A DNA stretch of 51,203 bases from Enterobacter mori LMG 25706 (GTDB lineage Bacteria; Pseudomonadota; Gammaproteobacteria; Enterobacterales; Enterobacteriaceae). Positions 44,473 through 51,203 of this stretch are shown one piece after another. Made by a program: the position numbers and the translations under genes. The stretch spans positions 69,088 to 120,290 of the forward strand of contig NZ_GL890781.1 of assembly GCF_000211415.1 (NCBI RefSeq), given 5' to 3'. Every line of letters starts with the position of its first letter. Positions within the stretch are counted from its first letter, which is position 1. The notes below the pieces were generated by a model. The model ran no database searches, was not told where the DNA came from, and saw only the letters and a program-made list of their open reading frames with translations.

Positions 44473-44478
44473 TTGGCT

Positions 44479-45744
44479 TTATCGTGTCAGCGAGGCGGAA
44501 ATAATATCCAGCGCCTGTCGGAACTGCGCTTCGGGGATCGTGAGCGGATAGAGGAAGCGAATCACGTTGCCGTACACGCCGCAGCTCAGGAGCAGCAGCC
44601 CTTCGTTCAACGCGCGTTCTTGCACCTGTCGGGTGAATTCCGGCGAGGGTTGCCCGGATTGCGGATCGTTGAACTCCACCGCCACCATAGAGCCTTGCGC
44701 ACGAATGTCGGCAATATACGGGCAGCCATCCTTCGCTTTATTTAGCACCTCTACCAGATGGTGGCCAAGGTGGGCCGCGCGGGTGCAGAGATCTTCTTCG
44801 TCAATCACGTCCAGCACCGCATGGGCCGCTGCAATCGCCAGCGGGTTACCCGCGTAGGTGCCGCCCAGCCCGCCGGGCGCGGGGGCGTCCATCACCTCCG
44901 CCCGACCAGAGACCGCCGAAAGCGGCATCCCACCCGCCAGGCTTTTCGCCATGGTGATAAGGTCCGGCTTCACACAGTGGTTTTCCATCGAGAACAGCTT
45001 GCCGGTGCGGGCGAAGCCAGTTTGGACTTCGTCGGCAATCAGCAAAATCCCGTAGGTATCGCACAGGGCACGCAGCGCCTGCATAAAATCGGCGGGCGCG
45101 ACATTAAACCCGCCCTCACCCTGAACCGGTTCGAGGATAATGGCCGCCACCTGGTCTGGCGCAATATCCGCTTTGAAAATGCGCTCCAGGCTTTTTAACG
45201 CTTCCGCCGTGCTGATGCCGTGCAGATCGTTAGGGAACTGTGCGTGGTACACCGAGCCGGGGAACGGGCCGAAGCCCAGCTTGTAGGGTGCGACCTTGCC
45301 GGTCAGCGCCATGGTCATAAAGGTGCGGCCATGGAAGGCGCCGCCAAAGGTGATAAGACCGGGGCGTTTGGTGTACGCGCGGGCAATTTTGACCGCGTTT
45401 TCAACCGCTTCTGCGCCCGTCGAGAAGAAGGCGGTTTTGGCAGGACCGTCAATCGGCACGCGCTGGTTGATGCGTTCGGCAAGCGCCACATAGCCCTCAT
45501 ACGGCACAATCTGGTAGGCCGTGTGGGTGAAGGCGTGGAGTTGTTTTTCGATGGCGGCAATGACTTTTGGATGGCGATGGCCGGTATTCAGCACCGCGAT
45601 CCCGGCGGCGAAGTCGATGTACTCATTGCCTTCCACGTCCCACACCGTGGCGTTTTCAGCTTTATCGGCATAGAAGTTACACATCACGCCGATGCCGCGC
45701 GGCGTCGCCTGTAAACGCCGGTCGTTCAGTTCGTTATTTTTCAC
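44479..45744 (-). CDS. 4-Aminobutyrate aminotransferase, PuuE/GabT type
   Basis: Class III pyridoxal-phosphate aminotransferase, most like E. coli PuuE (421 residues, equal length). It probably converts 4-aminobutyrate and 2-oxoglutarate to succinate semialdehyde and glutamate. Conserved parts are TGAEAVENAVKIARAYT, FHGRTFMTMALTGKVAPYK, EPVQGEGGF, IADEVQTGFARTGK and the lysine-bearing TMAKSLAGG. No GABA permease, succinate semialdehyde dehydrogenase or putrescine gene is nearby, so the context does not confirm the substrate. E. coli K-12 has no gene at this site. The exact symbol (puuE, gabT or goaG) is left open. Confidence 0.9.
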   Translation of the reverse strand: MKNNELNDRRLQATPRGIGVMCNFYADKAENATVWDVEGNEYIDFAAGIAVLNTGHRHPKVIAAIEKQLHAFTHTAYQIVPYEGYVALAERINQRVPIDGPAKTAFFSTGAEAVENAVKIARAYTKRPGLITFGGAFHGRTFMTMALTGKVAPYKLGFGPFPGSVYHAQFPNDLHGISTAEALKSLERIFKADIAPDQVAAIILEPVQGEGGFNVAPADFMQALRALCDTYGILLIADEVQTGFARTGKLFSMENHCVKPDLITMAKSLAGGMPLSAVSGRAEVMDAPAPGGLGGTYAGNPLAIAAAHAVLDVIDEEDLCTRAAHLGHHLVEVLNKAKDGCPYIADIRAQGSMVAVEFNDPQSGQPSPEFTRQVQERALNEGLLLLSCGVYGNVIRFLYPLTIPEAQFRQALDIISASLTR

Positions 45745-45824
45745 CCTGTCCCCCTGAGAAAGTCGCCTGCTTAGCGCATCAGTAAGTGTTTGCCAGGGGG
45801 AGGGAATTCGCCAGAGCGGGCGCT

Positions 45825-45860
45825 AAAAAAACAAAACCCCCGGACTCGCATCCAGGGGTT
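45825..45860 (-). terminator. Rho-independent terminator of rpoH
   Basis: On the minus strand AACCCCTGGA and TCCGGGGGTT pair around a short loop and are followed by TTTTGTTTTTTTA. It lies about 20 bases past the rpoH stop. Confidence 0.85.
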
Positions 45861-45880
45861 ATCGGTGTACTTCGCTTAGA

Positions 45881-46738
45881 TTACGCTTCGATAGCAGCGC
45901 GAAGTTTTTTCATGGCGTTCTTTTCAAGCTGACGGACACGTTCCGCGGAAACGCCGTAGCGGTCGGCCAGCTCCTGCAGCGTGGACTTGTTGTCTTCGTC
46001 CAGCCAGCGGGCGCGGATGATATCCTGGCTACGCTCGTCGAGACCTTCCATCGCGAAAGTCAGCTTATTCGCCGCCTGGTCTTCCCAGTTGTCCTCTTCA
46101 ATGCCGTCGGCAAAGTTAGAGGTTTTATCCTGCAGGTACAGGACCGGGGCCATCGGCTGGCTGTCAGAGGCGTCGTCGTCGGAGGACATATCAAAGGTCA
46201 TGTCCTGCGCGGCCATGCGGGATTCCATCTCACGGACGTCTTTGCTGGATACGCCCAGCTCGCGCGCCACCATTTCGACTTCATCCTGGTTAAACCAGCC
46301 CAGACGCTGCTTGGTTTTACGCAGATTGAAGAACAGTTTGCGCTGCGCTTTTGTCGTGGCGACCTTCACAATACGCCAGTTACGCAGGACGTATTCGTGA
46401 ATTTCTGCTTTGATCCAGTGCACGGCGAAGGAGACCAGTCGCACACCCACTTCCGGGTTGAAGCGACGTACAGCCTTCATCAGGCCGATGTTACCTTCCT
46501 GAATCAAGTCCGCCTGCGGCAGGCCGTAGCCCGAGTAGTTACGAGCAACGTGAACAACAAAGCGCAGGTGAGACAGGATCAGCGTCTTAGCTGCTTCCAG
46601 ATCGCCCTGGTAATGCAGCTTTTCAGCAAGCTCCTTTTCTTCCTCGGCCGTTAACATCGGCCAGGTGTTCGCAGCCCGGATGTAAGATTCCAGGTTACCA
46701 ACAGGGGCTAAAGCTAAAGTTTGCATTTCTTTGGTCAT
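45881..46738 (-). CDS. rpoH: RNA polymerase heat-shock sigma factor RpoH (sigma-32)
   Basis: Directs RNA polymerase to heat-shock promoters. It has 285 residues, one more than E. coli. Region 2 holds the RpoH box segment [18 protein letters not shown] and [32 protein letters not shown] core-binding sequence (here RNYSGYG). Region 4 ends with [32 protein letters not shown]. In E. coli the start region and a coding segment of the mRNA pair to form a thermometer; the start context (ATGACCAAAGAAATGCAAAC) is similar here, so the same control is likely. It is transcribed alone. Confidence 0.97.
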   Translation of the reverse strand: MTKEMQTLALAPVGNLESYIRAANTWPMLTAEEEKELAEKLHYQGDLEAAKTLILSHLRFVVHVARNYSGYGLPQADLIQEGNIGLMKAVRRFNPEVGVRLVSFAVHWIKAEIHEYVLRNWRIVKVATTKAQRKLFFNLRKTKQRLGWFNQDEVEMVARELGVSSKDVREMESRMAAQDMTFDMSSDDDASDSQPMAPVLYLQDKTSNFADGIEEDNWEDQAANKLTFAMEGLDERSQDIIRARWLDEDNKSTLQELADRYGVSAERVRQLEKNAMKKLRAAIEA

Positions 46739-46989
46739 TCATTCCTCTCAATGTTTCTTCTGGTCCAGGCTGTCCCCATCAGGCAACAACCATGCCAAAG
46801 CGTTTGAGCCGCGAGATTAGCATTCACACTTTTATCAGACCGTGATTTTATCCACAAGTTCCAGGTGCAACAGTGAATAAATTACGCACAAAATGTGACA
46901 TGAAGATGATAACAGGGGAAGAGACAACAGGGACGCTTTCCCTGCAGAGCGAACATCTCGGTGCAGGGAAAGATTATATCACGCTTTTA
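46739..46989. promoter_or_regulatory. rpoH promoter region with DnaA box
   Basis: E. coli rpoH has several promoters in this interval and is regulated by DnaA. A perfect DnaA box TTATCCACA is at 46848-46856. An ATGTGACAT stretch near 46891 resembles half a CRP site. I did not assign individual promoters. Confidence 0.6.
46936..46972. terminator. Perfect inverted repeat after ftsX
   Basis: CTTTCCCTGCA and TGCAGGGAAAG (11 bases each) flank a 15-base loop, 18 bases past the ftsX stop. There is no T-tract, so it may be a transcript-stabilising hairpin or a weak end of ftsYEX rather than a strong terminator. Confidence 0.5.
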
Positions 46990-48045
46990 TTAGTCGGGAG
47001 TAAAGTGGCGTAAATGTTGACCCGTCGCCAGCCATGCGGCTACCCAGCCGATCATGGAGCACACCAGCAGCAACAGCAGGCACTCATCGAACCCTAAGCC
47101 ACTGATATCAAACTTGGTTCCGAAAACCTGCGCCACTTCAGTCACGGCAGACGAAAGCCGCATCACCAAAATTTCTGACAATATCAGTGAAAGAAATGCG
47201 CCGGAAAAACCGAGCAGCGCGCCGCCGTAGAGGAACGGACGGAGGATGAAACCATCCGTTGCGCCAATCAGTTTCTGCACGTTGATGGTATCGCGGCGGG
47301 CGAAGATGCTCAGACGCACGCTGTTACCGATGACGAGGAACACCGCCGCCACCATCAGCACGCCTATCATCGCCGACACGCGCCCCACCAGCCCGGTCAG
47401 GGCAGCAAGACGGGCGAACCAGCTGTCGTCCATGCGCACTTCATCAATCCCGTTGATACGGGTGATGCGGTCGCGCAGGGTGTTAAGCGAATCGGTACCC
47501 TGGAAATCGAGTTTCGGGATCACCACCGCCACGGCGGGCAGCGGGTTCTCTTCCAGCATATCCAGCGCGCCGCCAAAGCCTGACCAGTTGCGGAACTCGC
47601 CCAGCGCTTCATCGCGCGAGAGATAGTTAACCTTCTCCACGCCCTGTTCGGCCTGGATTTGCCCGACCACCTGCGCCGCCGCGTTATCGTCGAGCGCTTT
47701 ATCCAGATAAACGGTGATCTGCGGCGACGGATAATACTGCGACGCTGCCTGGTTAACGTTCTTATAGACCATGTAGCAGACGCTTGGCAGCGTCAGGGAG
47801 ATGGCGATCACCATCACCGTCAGGAACGTCGCCAGCGGCTTGCTTTTCAGATCCTGCAATGCCCCCTGGAAGGCATAACGCACCTGCTCGTTGAACACGT
47901 TGGTCTTGCGGGAAGCCGGTTTTGGCGCCGCTTTCTGGCGCTTTGGCGTATTACGATTGCCGTCACCGCCGCCCTGCGGCTTACGGAAACGGTCAAACCG
48001 GTTTCCGAACTGCCGAATCTGGTTCATTGCATCACGCTTGTTCAC
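46990..48045 (-). CDS. ftsX: Cell division ABC-type membrane protein FtsX
   Basis: Inner-membrane partner of FtsE at the division ring; the complex activates periplasmic EnvC and thereby amidases that split septal wall. It has 351 residues against 352 in E. coli. The start is GTG at 48045, 14 bases inside ftsE, as in the E. coli arrangement. A basic cytoplasmic N-terminus is followed by a first span ([23 protein letters not shown]), a large periplasmic loop and three C-terminal spans. Confidence 0.96.
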   Translation of the reverse strand: MNKRDAMNQIRQFGNRFDRFRKPQGGGDGNRNTPKRQKAAPKPASRKTNVFNEQVRYAFQGALQDLKSKPLATFLTVMVIAISLTLPSVCYMVYKNVNQAASQYYPSPQITVYLDKALDDNAAAQVVGQIQAEQGVEKVNYLSRDEALGEFRNWSGFGGALDMLEENPLPAVAVVIPKLDFQGTDSLNTLRDRITRINGIDEVRMDDSWFARLAALTGLVGRVSAMIGVLMVAAVFLVIGNSVRLSIFARRDTINVQKLIGATDGFILRPFLYGGALLGFSGAFLSLILSEILVMRLSSAVTEVAQVFGTKFDISGLGFDECLLLLLVCSMIGWVAAWLATGQHLRHFTPD

Positions 48046-48703
48046 CGTGGCCTCCGTGCAAATGCCCGTCGCTCAGGGTCAGCATGCGGTACGAACGACG
48101 GGAAATGAGCCCAATGTCGTGCGTCGCCATCAATACCGTGACCCCTACGCGGTTGAATTCCTCAAACAGACGCAAAATCCCTTCGGACAGGGCATCGTCC
48201 AGGTTACCGGTTGGTTCATCCGCCAGCAGTACGGCAGGCTTGTTCACCACCGCACGGGCGATGCCCACGCGCTGCTGCTCACCGCCGGACAGTTGGATCG
48301 GGAAGTTCTTCGCTTTGTCCAGCAGCCCGACCTTATCCAACGCCGCAGAGACGCGACGGCGGATATCGTCATAGCTGGCGCCGGCAATAATCAGCGGGAT
48401 AGCGACGTTATCAAAAACGGTGCGATCCATCAGCAGGTGGTGATCCTGGAAAATCATGCCGATCTGACGACGCAGGAACGGCACTTCGCGGTTTTTCAGG
48501 CGGCTAATTTCGTGGCCGCTGAAAAAGATTTTCCCGGCGCTGGGCCGTTCGATCCCACAGATAAGCTTGAGCAGGGTACTTTTCCCCGCGCCGGAATGGC
48601 CGGTCAGGAATGCCATCTCGCCTGGCTGCAGATGGAACGTTACCCCCTGCAGCGCTTGTCTCCCACCGAGATAGGCCTTGCTGACGTGTTCAAAGCGAAT
48701 CAT
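48032..48703 (-). CDS. ftsE: Cell division ATPase FtsE
   Basis: Cytoplasmic ATPase that drives FtsX. It has 223 residues against 222 in E. coli. Walker A GHSGAGKS is at residues 35-42, the signature [14 protein letters not shown] and the Walker [13 protein letters not shown]. It starts two bases after the ftsY stop and overlaps ftsX, so ftsYEX is a tight operon. Confidence 0.97.
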   Translation of the reverse strand: MIRFEHVSKAYLGGRQALQGVTFHLQPGEMAFLTGHSGAGKSTLLKLICGIERPSAGKIFFSGHEISRLKNREVPFLRRQIGMIFQDHHLLMDRTVFDNVAIPLIIAGASYDDIRRRVSAALDKVGLLDKAKNFPIQLSGGEQQRVGIARAVVNKPAVLLADEPTGNLDDALSEGILRLFEEFNRVGVTVLMATHDIGLISRRSYRMLTLSDGHLHGGHGEQA

Positions 48704-48705
48704 TG

Positions 48706-50166
48706 TTAGTCCTCTCGGGCAAATAATGCCTCAATAAAGTCGTCCGCCTTAAACGGACGCAAATCCTCAATACGCTCGCCCACACCGATGTAACGGATAG
48801 GAATGCCGAACTGGTCGGCCACGGAGAAGATCACCCCGCCTTTGGCGGTGCCGTCCAGCTTGGTCAGCGCGATCCCCGTCAGTCCTACCGCTTCATGGAA
48901 CAGCTTCGCCTGACTGATGGCGTTCTGCCCGGTGCTGGCGTCAATGGTCAGCATAATTTCATGCGGTGCGTCTTCGTCCAGCTTCTTCATGACGCGGACG
49001 ATTTTCTTCAACTCTTCCATCAGGTGCGATTTGTTCTGCAAACGCCCTGCGGTATCGGCAATCAGCACGTCCACGTTACGCGCCTTCGCCGCCTGGATGG
49101 CGTCGAAGATCACGGATGCGGAATCCGCGCCGGTATGCTGGGCAATCACCGGAATGTTGTTGCGCTGGCCCCACACCTGCAGCTGCTCAACCGCCGCTGC
49201 ACGGAAGGTATCGCCCGCCGCCAGCATCACCGATTTGCCCTGCTGCTCGAACTGACGTGCCAGCTTGCCGATGGTGGTGGTTTTACCTACGCCGTTCACG
49301 CCCACCATCAGAATAACAAATGGCGTTTTGCCTTCAATATTAAGCGGTTCGTCAACTTTTGCGAGAATTTCGCCCATCTCGTCTTTCAGCAGGCCGTACA
49401 GCGCTTCGGCATCACGCAGCTGTTTGCGGCTCGCCCCTTCGGTCAGGTTGGCGATGATCTTACGGGTGGTTTCCACACCGACGTCCGCAATCAGCAGCTG
49501 TTCTTCCAGCTCCTCAAAGAGATCGTCGTCGATCTTCTTGCCGCGGAACAGACTGATAAATCCGGAACCTAAGTTTCCTTTGGTTTTGAGCAGGCTACGC
49601 TTCAGGCGCGCGAAGAAACCTTCTTTGGTCGGTTTGTCCTGCTCCTGAACGATCTCTTCTTCGGCTTGCAATTCTACCGGCACAACGATAACCGCTTCTT
49701 CTGCGGCTTCTGCCGCCAGCGCCTGGGCTTCCAGCTCTTCGTCGGTCAGCTCTGGCTCGCGTGCCGCTTCTTCTTCCACCGCTTCAACAATTTCAACGGT
49801 TTCCGCTTCGGCCTGCCATTCTTCAGCAGAAACATCTTCGGCTTTTACCTCTTCCGGCAGCGGCAGCTCTTCGTGCTCAATAACGGCCTGCGGCGCGTGG
49901 GTAATGTCTTCGACGACAACCGGCTCTGGCTTCTCGCTTTCCTGAACCTGTTCAGTGACCTCAACCACCTCTTCAGCAAAGGATTCAATCTCTTCTTTGC
50001 TGTGCGCCGTTTCTTCCGCGTCGACAACCGCGGCGGTTTCTACAGGCGTTTCAGGCTGCGACTGCTCTTCAACGGCTTGTTGTTCTTCGGTTTTCTGTTC
50101 TGTTTCTTGCTCTTTTTCACCGAAGCCCAGCCAGGAAAAGAAGCCACGTTTTTTTTGTTTTGCCAT
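48706..50166 (-). CDS. ftsY: Signal recognition particle receptor FtsY
   Basis: Membrane-bound receptor that brings SRP-ribosome complexes to the translocon. It has 486 residues, about ten fewer than E. coli, with the difference in the acidic A domain. That domain (about residues 15-185) is dominated by glutamate, alanine and valine; the first 16 residues are basic and aromatic (MAKQKKRGFFSWLGFG), fit for membrane contact. The NG domain has the G1 loop GVNGVGKTT, DTAGR, TKLDGTAKGG and the C-terminal GVGERIEDLRPF. It is first in ftsYEX, divergent from rsmD. Confidence 0.97.
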   Translation of the reverse strand: MAKQKKRGFFSWLGFGEKEQETEQKTEEQQAVEEQSQPETPVETAAVVDAEETAHSKEEIESFAEEVVEVTEQVQESEKPEPVVVEDITHAPQAVIEHEELPLPEEVKAEDVSAEEWQAEAETVEIVEAVEEEAAREPELTDEELEAQALAAEAAEEAVIVVPVELQAEEEIVQEQDKPTKEGFFARLKRSLLKTKGNLGSGFISLFRGKKIDDDLFEELEEQLLIADVGVETTRKIIANLTEGASRKQLRDAEALYGLLKDEMGEILAKVDEPLNIEGKTPFVILMVGVNGVGKTTTIGKLARQFEQQGKSVMLAAGDTFRAAAVEQLQVWGQRNNIPVIAQHTGADSASVIFDAIQAAKARNVDVLIADTAGRLQNKSHLMEELKKIVRVMKKLDEDAPHEIMLTIDASTGQNAISQAKLFHEAVGLTGIALTKLDGTAKGGVIFSVADQFGIPIRYIGVGERIEDLRPFKADDFIEALFARED

Positions 50167-50293
50167 CTGCGACTACACTCCTCGCGGCGCTATATACATG
50201 TAAGCTAAAAAAATGATGAAATAGTCTAACACTTTACTTAATTGACATCACCGCCCGCAATCGCAGGCCAATTGTTAACAGAGCTTTCCTGAG

Positions 50294-50896
50294 ATGAAGA
50301 AACCCAACCGCGCCCCGGCCGGTCAAATTCGTATTATCGGCGGTCAGTGGCGAGGCCGGAAATTACCGGTGCCGGACAGCCCCGGTTTACGCCCCACTAC
50401 CGACCGCGTGCGCGAGACGCTGTTTAACTGGCTCGCCCCGTCAATGGTAGACGCCCGCTGCCTGGACTGCTTCGCCGGAAGCGGCGCATTAGGGCTTGAA
50501 GCGCTGTCGCGCTATGCCGCCAGCGCCACGCTGCTGGAGATGGAGCGCGGCGTGGCGCAGACGCTGCAGCAAAATCTGGCGACGCTGAAGGCGAGCAACG
50601 CCAAAGTGGTCAACACCAACACGCTGAGCTTCCTCGCGCAACAGGGCACACCGCACAACGTGGTGTTCGTCGACCCACCGTTCCGCAAGGGGCTGCTGGA
50701 AGAGACGTTATCCCTGCTGGAGCAAAACGGCTGGCTGGCGGATGACGCGCTAATCTATGTAGAAAGCGAAGTGGAGAACGGTTTGCCGCCGGTGCCCGCG
50801 CACTGGGATCTGCACCGCGAAAAGGTCGCCGGTCAGGTTGCTTATCGTCTGTATCACCGTCAGGCACAAGGAGGATCCGATGCCGGTACTGATTAA
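50294..50896 (+). CDS. rsmD: 16S rRNA guanine-N2 methyltransferase RsmD (G966)
   Basis: SAM-dependent methyltransferase of 16S rRNA G966 in the assembled small subunit. It has 200 residues against 198 in E. coli. The SAM-binding motif is LDCFAGSGALGLEALSR and the catalytic motif IV VDPPF. The N-terminal RIIGGQWRGRKLPVPDSPGLRPTTDRVRETLFNWL is nearly identical to E. coli. It is divergent from ftsY, and its last 17 bases overlap yhhL. Confidence 0.96.
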   Translation: MKKPNRAPAGQIRIIGGQWRGRKLPVPDSPGLRPTTDRVRETLFNWLAPSMVDARCLDCFAGSGALGLEALSRYAASATLLEMERGVAQTLQQNLATLKASNAKVVNTNTLSFLAQQGTPHNVVFVDPPFRKGLLEETLSLLEQNGWLADDALIYVESEVENGLPPVPAHWDLHREKVAGQVAYRLYHRQAQGGSDAGTD

Positions 50897-51161
50897 CCTG
50901 GGACGTTTGCTGATGCTGGGCGTCTGGGCGTTTTTGATTCTGAATCTGGTGCATCCTTTCCCGCGCCCGATGAACATTTTCGTTAACGTGGCGCTGATTT
51001 TCACGTCGTTTATGCACGCCCTGCAGATGGTGATGCTGAAAAACGGTCTTCCGAAAGACGGCCCGCAGATGACCGGATGGCAGCAGCTGCGCGTGTTTAT
51101 TTTCGGCGTGTTTGAACTGCTGGTGTGGATGAAGAAGTTTAAGGCTCAGGTGAAGAAGTAA
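50880..51161 (+). CDS. yhhL: DUF1145 small membrane protein YhhL
   Basis: A 93-residue inner-membrane protein of unknown function, similar to the 89-residue E. coli YhhL. The ATG at 50880 (MPVLINLGRLLMLGVWAFLIL) follows an AAGGAGG ribosome site within the rsmD end. Three hydrophobic segments are seen (about residues 5-25, 31-50 and 71-84), with a conserved HPFPRPMNIFVNVAL between the first two. The tail is basic (KKFKAQVKK). Overlap with rsmD implies co-translation. Confidence 0.92.
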   Translation: MPVLINLGRLLMLGVWAFLILNLVHPFPRPMNIFVNVALIFTSFMHALQMVMLKNGLPKDGPQMTGWQQLRVFIFGVFELLVWMKKFKAQVKK

Positions 51162-51162
51162 G

Positions 51163-51203
51163 GTGCGGCCTGGTGCCCTCACCCTAACCCTCTCCCAGAG
51201 GGA
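51163..51203. repeat. Hairpin repeat, CCCTCACCC/CCCTCTCCC family, cut by the window edge
   Basis: GTGCGGCCTGGTG then CCCTCACCCTAACCCTCTCCC begins right after the yhhL stop and runs out of the window. It has the same flank as the copies at 7816 and 43094. Confidence 0.8.

Noticed and set aside
49666..50208. Phenylalanine-rich plus-strand frame opposite the FtsY N-terminus
   Set aside because: It mirrors the Glu-rich FtsY codons (GAA read as TTC); no start signal or family.

Overview
The window reads as a chromosomal backbone segment of an enteric bacterium (Enterobacterales), most likely Enterobacter or a close relative. Gene order from malQ to yhhL follows the E. coli malPQ-malT-glp-glg-asd-gnt-ggt-ugp-liv-rpoH-ftsYEX region, and most proteins match the E. 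coli proteins (recalled, not searched) at nearly full length. Differences from E. coli K-12 are local: malT is followed directly by glpR with no rtcBAR genes between them, a membrane-anchored bactofilin gene lies between yhhX and the small RNA gene ryhB, and a PuuE/GabT-type aminotransferase lies between livJ and rpoH. The genus is an inference from gene content and repeat types.

Layout. 1-5106: malPQ (minus) and the control region shared with malT. 5107-11658: malT (plus), glpEGR (minus; glpE carries a frameshift) and glpD (plus). 11744-21112: glycogen operon glgBXCAP, read on the minus strand. 21362-26416: asd, yhgN, gntKU and gntR. 26508-29875: yhhW, yhhX, the bactofilin, ryhB and the acetyltransferase yhhY. 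29962-37157: ggt (5' end apparently frameshifted), yhhA and ugpBAECQ. 37428-44281: livKHMGF, panM and livJ. 44479-51161: aminotransferase, rpoH, ftsYEX, rsmD and yhhL.

How the genes work together. Much of the window handles carbon and energy reserves: MalP and MalQ break down maltodextrins under MalT; GlgC, GlgA and GlgB build glycogen, while GlgX and GlgP degrade it; GlpD oxidises glycerol 3-phosphate under GlpR; UgpBAEC imports glycerol 3-phosphate under phosphate control, as shown by tandem Pho boxes. GntU and GntK take up and phosphorylate gluconate under GntR. LivJ and LivK feed branched-chain amino acids to LivHMGF. RpoH, FtsE, FtsX, FtsY and RsmD are housekeeping proteins for heat shock, division, membrane targeting and ribosome modification.

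Intergenic DNA is marked by two repeat families: a REP/BIME-like element (three pairs and one single) and a second hairpin repeat with CCCTCACCC and CCCTCTCCC arms (about ten copies). I see no rRNA or tRNA gene, CRISPR array, insertion sequence, prophage gene or attachment site. No clearly new multi-gene system is visible. The best leads are the bactofilin/ryhB convergent pair, two single-base frameshifts (glpE, ggt), an altered allosteric segment in GlgC, and the hairpin repeat family.
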